Source: 13-2-20CM-66-19 sp036273735 (GTDB taxonomy: Bacteria > Pseudomonadota > Gammaproteobacteria > Steroidobacterales > Steroidobacteraceae). From it: a DNA stretch of 28,469 bases. The notes beneath the pieces were generated by a model, which did no database searches, was not told where the DNA came from, and saw nothing but the letters and a program-made list of their open reading frames with translations. Shown piece after piece: positions 1 to 7,562 of the stretch. Position numbers and translations under genes: made by a program. The first letter of the stretch is position 1; every line of letters starts with the position of its first letter. Location: contig DASUHA010000142.1 of the NCBI GenBank assembly GCA_036273735.1, positions 1 through 28,469 on the forward strand, in the 5' to 3' direction.

Positions 1-1
1 G

Positions 2-346
2 AATGCCCTGAAGACCACCCACAATCTTGCGGGGCTGACCTCCTCACCGAAGCTGAAGGATGCGATAGTGCAGCTCGATGCCGCCCTACGCGAGATCCAC
101 AGCACCACCGCCAAGGCCGGACCGCAGGTCACGGCCCTCACTACGAGTCTGCGCCGGGCGGCGTCCGACCTCGATGGCACGGCGAAGTCGGCGGACCGCC
201 TCGTGAGCGGCACGGCGACCCAGAACGGACTCGGCAACACCGTGCAGGAGATCACCCAGGCCGCGCGCGCCGTGCGCTCGCTCGCCGACTACCTCGACCG
301 GCACCCCGAGGCGCTGCTGCGGGGAAGAGCAGGAGATGCGCAATGA
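2..346 (+). CDS. pqiB: PqiB-like MCE-family protein, C-terminal part (5' truncated by window)
   Basis: The reading frame is open from the left edge (frame 2), so the start lies outside the window and only about 114 residues are visible. This tail is a helical heptad-like region (LDAALREIHSTT, LRRAASDLDGTAKSADRL) ending in RSLADYLDRHPEALLRGR, which is the characteristic C-terminus of PqiB. PqiB proteins are inner-membrane-anchored MCE-domain proteins whose stacked rings and helical needle span the periplasm and are thought to move lipids between membranes. The stop overlaps the start of the next gene as ATGA, giving translational coupling to pqiC, its usual partner. The MCE domains themselves are not in view, so the assignment rests on the tail motif and the partner gene. 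Confidence 0.82.
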   Translation, partial: NALKTTHNLAGLTSSPKLKDAIVQLDAALREIHSTTAKAGPQVTALTTSLRRAASDLDGTAKSADRLVSGTATQNGLGNTVQEITQAARAVRSLADYLDRHPEALLRGRAGDAQ

Positions 347-942
347 CATACCGGCTCACTCTCGTGCTCGCTCTCGTGGCCCTGGCGGCCTGCGCGTCGA
401 GCCCGCCCACGCGCTACCTCGCCCTTGACCCGGTCGCCCCTGCCGGCGGCCCCCGCACCGTCGCGGGTGAGCCGGTCAAGATCGATGCCGTGCACATCCC
501 GCCGGCGCTCGATCGCAACTCGCTCGTGCGCGGCGAGAGCGACAACCAACTCAATATCTCATCCCAGGACCGTTGGGCCGGCGATCTCGGCGAGATGATC
601 CGCCGGGTGTTGACCCAGAACCTGGCGAGCCGCCTGCCCTCCGGCATGGTGATCGCGCCCGAGTCGCCCGCCCCGCCGAGCGCCCGCGGCGTGGTCGTCG
701 ACATCCTGACGTTCCAGCCGCAGGGCGCCGGTGAGGTCGTGCTCGATGCCGACTGGACGCTGCTCGAAGGTACGCAGTCGAATCCCGTGCTGCGCCGCTC
801 CGTACATCTCACCACCACAGGGGCTGCCTCGGCGCAGGGCGAGGCCGCCGCGATGAGCAGTCTCCTCGGGCAGCTTGCCGACGGCATGGCCGCGGACATC
901 GGGACCGCATCGCATAGCCCATCCCACGGCGAGCCGCACTGA
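343..942 (+). CDS. pqiC: PqiC-like (DUF330) ABC-type transport auxiliary lipoprotein
   Basis: 199 residues. The N-terminus MTYRLTLVLALVALAAC is a lipoprotein signal with lipobox LAAC and acylated Cys17, so the mature protein should sit on the inner leaflet of the outer membrane. The body has the PqiC/DUF330 pattern: an early RYLALDPV strand, then KIDAVHIPPALDRNSLV and a DNQLNISSQDRWAGDLGEMI segment, followed by a hydrophobic region that alternates strands and helices. PqiC binds PqiB and completes its periplasm-spanning lipid channel. The start is fixed by the ATGA overlap with the upstream pqiB stop. It ends 7 bases before the convergent stop of the OPT transporter, with no obvious terminator hairpin between them. 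Confidence 0.87.
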   Translation: MTYRLTLVLALVALAACASSPPTRYLALDPVAPAGGPRTVAGEPVKIDAVHIPPALDRNSLVRGESDNQLNISSQDRWAGDLGEMIRRVLTQNLASRLPSGMVIAPESPAPPSARGVVVDILTFQPQGAGEVVLDADWTLLEGTQSNPVLRRSVHLTTTGAASAQGEAAAMSSLLGQLADGMAADIGTASHSPSHGEPH

Positions 943-949
943 CCGTCAA

Positions 950-2944
950 CTAGCGCGCGAGGCGCCCGACCCAGCGGTAGAGGAGCCACACGACGAGGGC
1001 GAACGCCAAGCCGCCCAGCCAGATGGAGGCAGTCCCGAAATTCTCACCGACGAGTGCGATCGGTGCGGGATTGCCCGAGAAGCCGACCGCAAACGCGAAA
1101 ATGACACCGAGGAGGCCTTCGCCCACGAGCAGCCCCGAGGCGAGGAGCACGCCGAGCTGCTGGGTAGCTTCGGGCTTCGGCCCCCGGGCCGCGCGCCGCT
1201 CGAACACGTAGCCGACGATGGAGCCCACCGTGATCATGAGCGTGCTCATTGTCGGCAGGTACATTCCGAGGCCGACGGCGAGCGGCGGCAACCGCGCGCC
1301 CTTCACCGAGCGACGCAGCACCTCATCGAAAGCGACACTGACCGCCCCGATGACGGCTCCAATTGCGAGCGCGCTCCAGTTGATGTTGTTTTGGATGACA
1401 CCCTGCGCCAATGCAGAGATCAGGCCCGCCTGGGGAGCCGCGAGTGCGTGAGCCGGGTTGACGCCGGGCGCGCCGAGGAAGCCATAGGCATGGTTGACGA
1501 CATCGAGTACGGGCGGAATGATGAGGGCGCCGGCAATGACGCCGACGATCAGGGCCCACTGTTGCTTTGCAGGTGTCGCATCGACGAGCTGCCCGGTCTT
1601 CAGGTCCTGCAGGTTGTTGTTGGCGATCGAGGCCACGGCGAAGACGATGGCGGTGACGAAGAGCGAGAACGCCACGAGCGCCTTGCCGGCGCTGACGGGC
1701 AGCGCCCCCTTCAGCGCAAAGACGAGCAGCAGCGCGCAAATGACCACCACCAGGATGCCGATGCCCGAGAGCGGGCTGTTGGATGAGCCGATGAGGCCGG
1801 CCATGTAGCCGCAGATCGCGGAGACCAGGAATCCCATGATCGCAACGAAGATCACGCCCGCGACGGTCAGCACCCAGGCCTGCGACCCGAGGCCGCTGGT
1901 CTTGCTGAAGTGCCAGAGGAGACCCGCCACCGGCACCAGGCAGACGAGCGATACCAGAGCCACGGTGCCGATAGGGATATCCTGCTCCGTCCGTGGGAGC
2001 GTATGCGCCTGCCCCGACTTGCGCACCCGCGAGGCGGCCATCGTGCTGGCAAGCCCGGCGAGGACCGGCTTCACCAGGGTGCCCAGCGTCCAAACGGCGG
2101 CAACACCGATGGCGCCGGCACCTACATACCTGACATAGTGACTCCAGGCGGCCTGCGCGACGTCCGCGGCCTCACCCGCGGCGGGGTGCAGTGCGGTGAA
2201 GTGCGGAACCCCCCATCCCCAGGAGATCGCCGCGCCCGCCAGCATGGCGAGCCCCACGGCCGGCCCGACGAGATGTCCGATCGCAAAGAGCGCAAACGAC
2301 AGGTTGAAATCGAAGCCGGTGGCGCCGCCCCGGTCGCCCACTCGAAAATAACGTACCAGGTCGCTCGCAAAGACGCGCGTCTGCACGATGACGTAAAAGC
2401 CGGCTGAAACGACCGAGCCCCACACCAGAGCCTTGAGGCCGGCGTCCCCCGCCGCGACCTGCTCGTCCTCATCGTTGCAGTCACGGCCGGGACCGCACTT
2501 GAGCACTTCCGCACAGGCGATGCCTTCCGGATACGGCAGGTCCGATTGGGTGACCAGCGCGCGCCGCAGGGGGATGGTGTACATGACGCCGAGGATGCCG
2601 CCGGCGGCGCAAACCGTGAACGATACCCAGAACGGAAAGCCCGTCCACCACCCGACGATCACGAGCCCGGGAAGCACGAAGATGATGCTGGAGAGCGTAC
2701 CGGCGGCCGAGGCCACGGTCTGCACGATGTTGTTCTCCTGCATCGTCGCGCCGCGGAAGCTGCGCAGGATGGCCATCGAGATGACGGCTGCGGGGATCGA
2801 TGTAGAGAAGGTGATGCCGGCCTTGAGCCCGAAGTAGACGTTCGCTGCCGTAAAGAGCGCGGTGATGATCACCCCGATGACGAGGCCGCGCAGAGTGAAT
2901 TCGCTGCCCAGCGCCGAGGCGCGGGCCGATACTGCCGTTTTCAA
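950..2944 (-). CDS. OPT family oligopeptide transporter
   Basis: 664 residues with about 14 or more hydrophobic segments. The N-terminal region GVIITALFTAANVYFGLKAG is the OPT-family signature, followed by TFSTSIPAAVISMAILR and NNIVQTVASAAGTLSSIIFV, both typical of the prokaryotic OPT branch. SDLPYPEGIACAEVLK is also a conserved OPT block. OPT proteins are inner-membrane secondary transporters that take up oligopeptides or metal-chelate conjugates with protons; the substrate cannot be read here. The start codon is TTG (TTGAAAACGGCA), preceded by GGAAGAA about 9 bases upstream, and no better in-frame ATG is present. The gene stands alone, convergent with pqiC and divergent from the beta-barrel gene at 3100. 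Confidence 0.9.
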   Translation of the reverse strand: MKTAVSARASALGSEFTLRGLVIGVIITALFTAANVYFGLKAGITFSTSIPAAVISMAILRSFRGATMQENNIVQTVASAAGTLSSIIFVLPGLVIVGWWTGFPFWVSFTVCAAGGILGVMYTIPLRRALVTQSDLPYPEGIACAEVLKCGPGRDCNDEDEQVAAGDAGLKALVWGSVVSAGFYVIVQTRVFASDLVRYFRVGDRGGATGFDFNLSFALFAIGHLVGPAVGLAMLAGAAISWGWGVPHFTALHPAAGEAADVAQAAWSHYVRYVGAGAIGVAAVWTLGTLVKPVLAGLASTMAASRVRKSGQAHTLPRTEQDIPIGTVALVSLVCLVPVAGLLWHFSKTSGLGSQAWVLTVAGVIFVAIMGFLVSAICGYMAGLIGSSNSPLSGIGILVVVICALLLVFALKGALPVSAGKALVAFSLFVTAIVFAVASIANNNLQDLKTGQLVDATPAKQQWALIVGVIAGALIIPPVLDVVNHAYGFLGAPGVNPAHALAAPQAGLISALAQGVIQNNINWSALAIGAVIGAVSVAFDEVLRRSVKGARLPPLAVGLGMYLPTMSTLMITVGSIVGYVFERRAARGPKPEATQQLGVLLASGLLVGEGLLGVIFAFAVGFSGNPAPIALVGENFGTASIWLGGLAFALVVWLLYRWVGRLAR

Positions 2945-2955
2945 GATGTATTCTT

Positions 2956-2975
2956 CCGCATGACCCCCGATGCGG
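2956..2975. promoter_or_regulatory. Inverted repeat in the divergent OPT / beta-barrel intergenic region
   Basis: CCGCAT and ATGCGG form a 6-base inverted repeat with an 8-base spacer, 12 bases upstream of the OPT TTG start. It could be an operator or a leader hairpin of the OPT mRNA. The rest of the 155-base divergent gap (2945-3099) shows no confident sigma-70 promoter. Low information content, so this is only a candidate. Confidence 0.25.
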
Positions 2976-3099
2976 CTGCACCTTAACCCATTGCGCTGCA
3001 GCAGGGAACAGGCAGGGCGCAGCGTCCACCGGCATGAACCTGCGGCCGGTTTTCAGGGTCAAACGAGACCCGGCCCTCGAGCACACGAGGGAGGAAACC

Positions 3100-3801
3100 A
3101 TGAGCAAGTCTGTCTGCCTTGCCGTGTTGGTCGCGCTCGGCGCAGCGACGCCCGCGCTCGCGCAGTACGGCGAAAACGATTCCACGTACTCCGGCTCGTC
3201 CTTCAGCGCTTTTCGCTACCGGCCATTTCACGTCCAGATCGAAGGTGGCCCAACCATCGCCGAGGACACCTTGCGGCGTGACCTCGATGAGGGCGTGAAC
3301 ATCGGCCTCGGAATCACATGGCAGCCCTTTTCCCACCTGCCACTCGCCATCCGCGCCGATGGGATGTACCAGCACTTCCATATCAAGCCGCCGCTCCTCG
3401 CCATGGCCGCCGGCGCCCTGGGCACCCCGGTGGACTGGGGACGCACGGAAATGTGGGGTGGAGACCTCGACGCGGAGCTCGACACGATGCTCAGCCCGCG
3501 TGTCCGGCTCTACTTTCTCGCGGGTGGCGGCTGGTACGACCGCCGCGACAGCTATTTCCAGCACGCCGTGGTCAACGGGATCCTGTGCGGCTTCTACTTC
3601 TGCTTCCGCGGACCGTTGGCCGTGAGCCTGAAGGTCGGCGAGGCGAGCACCGGTCTGAAATTCGAAGAGAACGCCGGCGCCGGCTTCGAGTTTGCCCTCG
3701 ACCCGGGGACCTCGTTCTTCGTCGATGCGCGCTACATGCGTTTCGAGGAGAGTGGGCGACGCCAGGCATTCATCCCTGTCAGGATCGGGCTGCGCTTTTA
3801 G
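3100..3801 (+). CDS. Small outer-membrane beta-barrel protein of unknown function
   Basis: 233 residues from the ATG at 3100, chosen because GGGAGGAAACC lies directly upstream and the protein then begins with a clean signal peptide (MSKSVCLAVLVALGAATPALA, cleavage after ALA). An upstream in-frame ATG at 3034 would place 22 charged residues before the signal and is unlikely. The mature part alternates short aromatic/hydrophobic strands with Gly/Asp turns (FHVQIEGGPTIAEDT, VRLYFLAGGGWYDRRDS, FFVDARYMRFEESG) and ends in GLRF. A terminal aromatic residue is the usual BAM recognition feature of outer-membrane barrels. The size suggests an 8-strand porin/OmpA-like barrel. The segment ILCGFYFCF has two cysteines that could form a disulfide. 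It is monocistronic and ends 18 bases before the convergent aldolase gene. No specific function is recognised. Confidence 0.75.
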   Translation: MSKSVCLAVLVALGAATPALAQYGENDSTYSGSSFSAFRYRPFHVQIEGGPTIAEDTLRRDLDEGVNIGLGITWQPFSHLPLAIRADGMYQHFHIKPPLLAMAAGALGTPVDWGRTEMWGGDLDAELDTMLSPRVRLYFLAGGGWYDRRDSYFQHAVVNGILCGFYFCFRGPLAVSLKVGEASTGLKFEENAGAGFEFALDPGTSFFVDARYMRFEESGRRQAFIPVRIGLRF

Positions 3802-3819
3802 TGTAGCTGCGCAGACGCT

Positions 3820-4530
3820 TCAGGCTCGCTTGGGTGGCAGATGCTCCCCGCCGTGGGCGAGCGCGGGGTCGGCCGCATCCTGGCTGCCGTAGGTGCGAAA
3901 CTTCTCCACGACGCGTTGCATCTCTCCCTCATCGAGCAGCGGCACATTGCCCAGGGCTCGGGCGGTACAATACTGGGCGGCCAGGCTTTCCACCTCTCCC
4001 GCCAGCTTCAGCGCCGCCGCGAGATCACTGCCGGTTGCGATCATGCCGTGGTGCCCGAGCAAGCAGGCTTTGCGTCCCTCGATGGCTGCAAGCACTGCGT
4101 CAGACAACTGCTGCGTGCCAAACGTGTGATAGGGAGTGCAGCGGATATCCGCGCCGCCGGCCACGGCTACCATGTAATGAAAGGGAGGGATGCCGCTGCC
4201 GGTGCAGGCGAGCGCCGTCGCAAATCTCGAGTGGGCGTGCACGATGGCACCGACCTCACTGTGCGCCGCCATGATGTCGCGGTGAAACCGCCACTCACTC
4301 GAAGGCTGACAGCGGCCGAACCAGCGACTGTCCAGGGTCACGAGCGGGACGTCGTCCGGCTGCAGGGTCTCATAGGCCATGCCGGTGGGACTGACGAAGA
4401 AGCTCGAGGAATCGCGGCGCAAGCTGACGTTCCCTGAAGTCCCGTACGTCAGCCCGAGACGCGTCAGCTCTCGGCAGGCAGTGATCACCGACGCACGAAG
4501 CCCCATTTCGGTTTGAGCATCTCGAGTCAC
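3820..4530 (-). CDS. Class II (zinc) aldolase, FucA-like; candidate methylthioribulose-1-phosphate / deoxypentulose-phosphate aldolase
   Basis: 236 residues. The class II aldolase/adducin fold is evident: GTSGNVSLR at 30-38 (phosphate-binding loop), VSPTGM at 46-51, PSSEWRFH with catalytic Glu79, VHAH with zinc ligands His98 and His100, and LLGHHG with the third zinc His160. The stretch IPPFHYMVAVAGGADI, then the TPYHTFGT block and VVEKFRTYG, follow E. coli fuculose-1-phosphate aldolase far better than MtnB dehydratases. The start is GTG, and GTGA overlaps the mtnA stop, so the two are co-translated. Next to MtnA the likely substrate is 5-methylthioribulose-1-phosphate or its 5-deoxy analogue, cleaved to DHAP plus a (methylthio)acetaldehyde, as in the described DHAP/MTA shunts. 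Fuculose-1-phosphate aldolase or MtnB activity remain alternatives. Confidence 0.82.
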   Translation of the reverse strand: MTRDAQTEMGLRASVITACRELTRLGLTYGTSGNVSLRRDSSSFFVSPTGMAYETLQPDDVPLVTLDSRWFGRCQPSSEWRFHRDIMAAHSEVGAIVHAHSRFATALACTGSGIPPFHYMVAVAGGADIRCTPYHTFGTQQLSDAVLAAIEGRKACLLGHHGMIATGSDLAAALKLAGEVESLAAQYCTARALGNVPLLDEGEMQRVVEKFRTYGSQDAADPALAHGGEHLPPKRA

Positions 4531-5615
4531 GCCGTCTGCATCTCCGGATAGAGACTCAACAGACCCTCCTGGCTCGCCGCGCAGACACCGCGCTCGGTGA
4601 TGATGCCGGTGACGAGTCGCGCCGGAGTTACATCGAAGGCCAGATTGAGAGCCATGCTCCCTTCAGGCACGACCCTCACGCTGCCGATCTCGCCTGCAGC
4701 CGTACGGCCAATCACCTCCGTCACCTCTGCCGGCGAGCGCTCTTCGATCTCGATGCCGTCTGCGCTCTCGAGACTCCAGTCGATGGTACTGACGGGCAAC
4801 GCTGCATAGAACGGGACATCGTTGTCTTTCGCCGCCAGTGCCTTGAGGTAGGTGCCGATCTTGTTGCAGATATCGCCACAGGCCGTCGCTCGGTCGCTGC
4901 CGACGATAACCATGTCGACCGCACCTCGCTGCATGAGATGGCCGCCGAGATTGTCGGCGATCACGGTGTGCGCGATGCCATGCGCTCCGAGCTCATACGC
5001 CGTGAGGGCCGCACCCTGATTGCGGGGCCGCGTCTCATCGACCCACACGTGCACGGGGATCCCGGCTTCGTGCGCCATGTAGATGGGTGCGAGCGCCGTA
5101 CCCCAATCCACGCAGGCCAGCCATCCTGCATTGCAATGCGTCAGGATGTTGACGCGGCGCCCGGTCAGCTTCGCGAGCAGTCGAATCATCACCAGGCCGT
5201 GAGTGCCGATGGCGCGGCACTGCTCAACGTCTGCCTCACAGATGTTCCCGGCTTCACGCCATGCCGCCTCGAAGCGCTGACCGGGCTCCAGTTCCGCAAT
5301 CGCGCCGCGCACGCGCGCCAACGACCAGGCCAGGTTGACAGCAGTCGGGCGGGTCGCACGCAGGATTTCCGCAGCTTCCTCGATGCGCCGATCCGAGGCA
5401 TCCACTCGCAGTGCGAGCGCAAGCCCGTACGCTGCAGTCGCGCCGATGAGGGGCGCGCCGCGCACCACCATCGTCTTGATGGCGTACGCCGCATCCTCGA
5501 GCGTCGCCAAATCCCGAGTGACGAGCTCGAACGGCAGCCGCGACTGGTCGATCACCCGAACGGCCCCGGACTCGTGCGGCCAGATCGTGCGGTAAGGAAC
5601 GCCTGCAATCTTCAT
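4527..5615 (-). CDS. mtnA: S-methyl-5-thioribose-1-phosphate isomerase
   Basis: 362 residues, the usual length for MtnA. It converts 5-methylthioribose-1-phosphate to methylthioribulose-1-phosphate in the cytosol, in methionine salvage or disposal of 5-deoxypentoses. Family marks: VVRGAPLIGATAAYG at 50-64, ILTHCNAG with catalytic Cys161, a VWVDETRPRNQG block near 190, VGSDR with catalytic Asp241, and NKIGTYLKALAA near 251. In the last block most relatives read AANGD, while here it is TACGD. The ATG at 5615 (MKIAGVPYRTIWPH) was chosen because it matches the family N-terminus; the longer frame to 5771 would overlap the divergent ABC gene and adds an unrelated sequence. No kinase (mtnK), phosphorylase (mtnP) or mtnC/mtnD is adjacent. 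Confidence 0.93.
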   Translation of the reverse strand: MKIAGVPYRTIWPHESGAVRVIDQSRLPFELVTRDLATLEDAAYAIKTMVVRGAPLIGATAAYGLALALRVDASDRRIEEAAEILRATRPTAVNLAWSLARVRGAIAELEPGQRFEAAWREAGNICEADVEQCRAIGTHGLVMIRLLAKLTGRRVNILTHCNAGWLACVDWGTALAPIYMAHEAGIPVHVWVDETRPRNQGAALTAYELGAHGIAHTVIADNLGGHLMQRGAVDMVIVGSDRATACGDICNKIGTYLKALAAKDNDVPFYAALPVSTIDWSLESADGIEIEERSPAEVTEVIGRTAAGEIGSVRVVPEGSMALNLAFDVTPARLVTGIITERGVCAASQEGLLSLYPEMQTA

Positions 5616-5640
5616 GGTCCCGGGATAGTAAAGCGCCGGC

Positions 5641-5654
5641 ATGACAGATGTCAT
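5641..5654. promoter_or_regulatory. Palindrome in the mtnA / ABC-transporter divergent region
   Basis: ATGACAGATGTCAT is a 6-2-6 inverted repeat placed 26 bases upstream of mtnA and about 98 bases upstream of the ABC ATPase gene. This is where a dimeric regulator could affect either gene; the NarL-type regulator encoded at 8670 is one candidate. The rest of 5616-5751 contains the AGGAG ribosome site of the ABC gene (5740-5744) and no clear -35/-10 pair. Function is inferred from symmetry and position only. Confidence 0.35.
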
Positions 5655-5751
5655 TCCGTACTGGTGACGAGCGGCACTGGGAGGGCATGCGCACCTAGGC
5701 GATGCTGCCGCCGCCGCCCAAAGATCCGCGCCGCGGCACAGGAGACGAGAC

Positions 5752-6729
5752 ATGTCGACGATACTCAGCACTCCCCTCGCCGTGCCGCCGACTCAGGTCG
5801 CGCCGGCGGGTACCCTGGACTCGCGGCCCGCAGCCGAAAGCTCAGTCGCGACTCTCGAGTCGGTCGTGAAGCGCTACGGCAATACCGAGGCGCTGCGCGG
5901 TTACGACATGACGCTGCGGCGCGGCGAAATAGTCGCACTGTTGGGCCCCAACGGCGCCGGCAAGACGACTGCGGTACGCCTCCTGCTCGGACTGATCTCA
6001 CCGGACGAGGGGCGCGTCCGTGTACTCGGGCGCGATCCGCGCTCGGCTGACGCGCGCAGGCGCCTCGGGGCGATGCTCCAGGTCGCCCGCGTGCCGGAGA
6101 CGTTGCTCGTGCGTGAGCACATCGCACTCTTTCGAAGCTACTACCCGCGTCCTCTGCCCGCGGCCGAAGTCATGCGCAGCGCCGGCCTCGAGGGTATCGA
6201 GAACCGGAAATTCGGCGACCTGTCGGGCGGCCAGAGGCAGCGGGTCCTGTTTGGACTCGCGCTCTGCGGTGATCCGGACCTCGTGCTTCTGGACGAGCCT
6301 ACGATCGGGATGGACCTGCAATCGCGCCGCCGCCTCTGGGATGCGGTACGCGCACTGGCCGCCGGCGGCAGGTCGGTACTGCTCACGACCCACTATCTGG
6401 AAGAGGCCGACGCGCTCGCCGACCGTGTCATCGTCATCGACAAGGGTCGGGCCATTCGCGAAGGCACGCCGAGTGAGATCAAGCACGGTGTATCGGGCCG
6501 GCGTATCCGCTGTGTGACCCGCCTCACCCCCGATCATGTCCGCGCTCTACCATCCGTCATGTCCCTCGAGACCGACCGGGATGCCCTCGTCATCTACGCC
6601 GAGCATCCCGAGAATGTCGTGCGCCGGCTGTTGCTCGAGGACGACTCCCTGCACGGGCTCGAAGTCTCCGCCGCGCCGCTCGAGGACGCCTTCCTGGCGC
6701 TCACCGGCGGCAACGACCCCAGCGACTGA
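5752..6729 (+). CDS. ABC transporter ATP-binding protein (ABC-2 exporter type)
   Basis: 325 residues. A roughly 30-residue Ala/Pro-rich N-terminal extension is followed by one nucleotide-binding domain: Walker A GPNGAGKTT at 65-73, Q-loop Gln110, signature LSGGQRQR at 157-164, Walker B LVLLDEP at 177-183 and switch His214 (LLTTH). The residues beyond about 230 form the extra C-terminal domain usual in exporters of the DrrA/CcmA/YvfR type. The ATG at 5752 is preceded by AGGAG seven bases upstream. It is the first gene of a four-gene operon with its permease (47 bases downstream), a histidine kinase and a response regulator. It energises export of an unknown substrate, plausibly a membrane-active compound or lipid. 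Confidence 0.93.
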   Translation: MSTILSTPLAVPPTQVAPAGTLDSRPAAESSVATLESVVKRYGNTEALRGYDMTLRRGEIVALLGPNGAGKTTAVRLLLGLISPDEGRVRVLGRDPRSADARRRLGAMLQVARVPETLLVREHIALFRSYYPRPLPAAEVMRSAGLEGIENRKFGDLSGGQRQRVLFGLALCGDPDLVLLDEPTIGMDLQSRRRLWDAVRALAAGGRSVLLTTHYLEEADALADRVIVIDKGRAIREGTPSEIKHGVSGRRIRCVTRLTPDHVRALPSVMSLETDRDALVIYAEHPENVVRRLLLEDDSLHGLEVSAAPLEDAFLALTGGNDPSD

Positions 6730-6776
6730 TCCGACATGTCGAGTCCGATCGCAGAACCCACATTGGAGTATTCACC

Positions 6777-7562
6777 ATGAGTGCCAACACGCTGGCCATT
6801 CCCCCGGCAGCCGCCGCCGATGCCCTCCTCCCGCTGCGCATTCTCTTCAAGGAAACGCAGTACGAGCTCGCCCGCCTGCTGCGCTCCCGCGCTTACTCGC
6901 TGTCCATCATCGGCTTTCCCGTCATGTTCTACCTGATCTTCGGCATGGCCTACCGGGGGACGCCCGCGGCGCTCTATCTCATCGCCGGCTACACCTGCAT
7001 GGGTGTCGTATCGTCGTGCCTGTTCGGGATAGGGCTCGTGCTCGCGATGGAGCGCGCGCAGGGCTGGCTCGACCTGAAACGGGCGAGCCCGATGCCGCGC
7101 TTCGCCTACATCGGTGCGAAAGTGGTGAGTTGCGCGGCGTTCGCCCTGATCATCGCCAGCGTGCTTATTCTTCTAGGCAACGCGGTCGGTGGCATCACCG
7201 TCACGGCCACTGAGGCCGCCTCGCTCGCAGGTCTCGCGATCGTCGGCTCGATTCCCTTCGCCGCCATGGGTTTCTTCGTCGCCTACCTCGTGCCGCCGAA
7301 CGCTGGCCCCGGGATCATTAACCTCATCTACCTGCCGCTCTCGTTTGCGTCCGGCTTCTGGATGCCGGTGAGCAGGCTGCCGCATTGGCTGCAGGCGGTT
7401 GCGCCCGTGCTGCCGAGCTATCACCTGGCCCAGATCGCCCTCGTCTGCGTGAGACTCGCGCCGGCCCATGGGATGGGGTTGCATTGGACGGTCCTCGGCG
7501 GCTTCACCTTGTTGATGCTCGCCGCGGCGTGGATTACCTTCCTGCGCAACGAGGAGACCTGA
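6777..7562 (+). CDS. ABC-2 type transporter permease
   Basis: 261 residues with six hydrophobic segments: after a cytosolic N-terminus (about 1-35) they begin with AYSLSIIGFPVMFYLIFGMA, then VVSSCLFGIGLVLAM, FALIIASVLILLGNAVGG, a segment around AIVGSIPFAAMGFFVAYLV, INLIYLPLSFASGFWMPVS, and a last one near the C-terminus. The FASGFWMPVSRLPHWLQ motif before the last helices is typical of ABC-2 permeases. TTGGAG lies before the ATG. The stop overlaps the start of the histidine kinase as TGATG, so kinase and permease are translationally coupled. It should pair as a homodimer with the ATPase encoded at 5752. Confidence 0.92.
   Translation: MSANTLAIPPAAAADALLPLRILFKETQYELARLLRSRAYSLSIIGFPVMFYLIFGMAYRGTPAALYLIAGYTCMGVVSSCLFGIGLVLAMERAQGWLDLKRASPMPRFAYIGAKVVSCAAFALIIASVLILLGNAVGGITVTATEAASLAGLAIVGSIPFAAMGFFVAYLVPPNAGPGIINLIYLPLSFASGFWMPVSRLPHWLQAVAPVLPSYHLAQIALVCVRLAPAHGMGLHWTVLGGFTLLMLAAAWITFLRNEET

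Noticed and set aside
875..1786. Long plus-strand ORF (303 codons) across the OPT transporter gene
   Set aside because: It is antisense to a clear membrane transporter, rich in Arg/Glu/Asp without hydrophobic pattern, as expected from GC-rich shadow frames.
3011..3032. Sigma-E-like promoter (GGAAC ... TCCAC) upstream of the beta-barrel gene
   Set aside because: The -35 lacks the TT end of GGAACTT and the -10 is poor, so it is not supported.
3820..4530. Calling the aldolase MtnB (methylthioribulose-1-phosphate dehydratase)
   Set aside because: Position after mtnA suggests it, but the HYMVAVAGG, TPYHTFGT and EKFRTYG blocks match FucA-like aldolases, and no mtnC/mtnD follows.
5616..5771. Longer mtnA start extending to 5771
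   Set aside because: The extra 52 residues are unlike MtnA, would overlap the start of the divergent ABC gene, and remove the only room for promoters.
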